Positions 5,574-5,711 of a DNA stretch of 5,711 bases are shown one piece after another. The notes under the pieces were generated by a model. That model was not told the DNA's origin. It worked only from the letters and a program-made list of their open reading frames with translations, and ran no database searches. The DNA comes from Candidatus Sivonenia alaskensis PMM_0068 (GTDB lineage: Bacteria > Cyanobacteriota > Cyanobacteriia > Gloeobacterales > PMM-0068): positions 1 to 5,711 of the forward strand of contig CASBPW010000122.1 in the NCBI GenBank assembly GCA_949127685.1, read 5' to 3'. Within the stretch, counting starts at the first letter, position 1. Each line of letters begins with the position of its first letter. The position numbers and the translations under genes are program-made.

Positions 5574-5711
5574 TTAGGGATTGCTATTGAGGCCTTCGCT
5601 TTGTCTCCTCACCTCTTCCACCCGACTGACGTCGAATATGAGGGTAAAAGGCTCTCCCATTTCCCGGTTGACAAAATCTTCCAAAAGGCCGACCTGTCTA
5701 GGCGTAATTGG
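5574..5711 (-). CDS. 3' end of an unidentified protein gene, cut by the window edge
   Basis: Reading leftward from the right edge there is an open frame of 45 codons ending in TAA (plus 5574-5576). The visible C-terminus includes TPRQVGLLEDFVNREMGEPF and then TLIFDVSRVEEVRRQ. It looks like a soluble helix-strand-helix segment with charged helices and protein-like composition. I do not recognise the family. The gene would converge on the ClC gene with about 100 bp between stops. The start and most of the protein lie outside the window, so no function is proposed. The short length leaves some chance that it is not a real gene. Confidence 0.6.
   Translation of the reverse strand, partial: PITPRQVGLLEDFVNREMGEPFTLIFDVSRVEEVRRQSEGLNSNP

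Noticed and set aside
5563..5584. Small palindromes ATTGC/GCAAT around the stop of the right-edge gene
   Set aside because: Five-base arms in A/T-rich sequence are expected by chance, and no T-run follows on the minus strand.

Overview
The window looks like a piece of a cyanobacterial chromosome. It carries two perfect HIP1 octamers (GCGATCGC). Its protein set is typical of the phylum: a CcbP-type calcium-binding protein, a UPF0175/DUF3368 toxin-antitoxin pair, and a ClC protein fused to CBS and universal-stress domains. Genes often lack a clear Shine-Dalgarno sequence. The genus cannot be fixed from this sequence.

Layout. Positions 1-223 look like one end of a Tn7/Mu-like transposon lying off the left edge. 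Four same-orientation 17-bp repeats end in a terminal ACA, which is TGT when read inward on the minus strand. After about 230 bp without a gene, but with a hairpin and a good promoter, comes a hicA-hicB toxin-antitoxin operon (452-1073). The gap to the next gene holds a 110-bp MITE-like inverted-repeat element (1201-1310). A ccbP-like gene follows (1372-1743). Converging on it is a second toxin-antitoxin operon on the minus strand (1796-2522), a UPF0175 antitoxin followed by a DUF3368 PIN toxin. A 350-bp divergent intergenic region (2523-2872) is unusually rich in TTCTCAT/ATGAGAA words, contains a 17-bp perfect inverted repeat, and holds a hairpin followed by eight Ts. It precedes an 865-residue ClC/CBS/tandem-USP protein (2873-5470), which is followed by a weak terminator and the 3' end of an unidentified minus-strand gene (5574-5711).

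How it fits together. The left half is an accessory stretch: a transposon end, two small toxin-antitoxin modules of different families, and a MITE-like relic, with the calcium-binding gene between them. The right half is a housekeeping-type transporter gene. The ClC protein probably exchanges anions for protons and senses adenylates or stress through its soluble tail. There is no visible functional link between it and the toxin-antitoxin genes beyond the shared upstream region. The least explained elements are the left-edge transposon end and the repeat cluster at 2531-2729.
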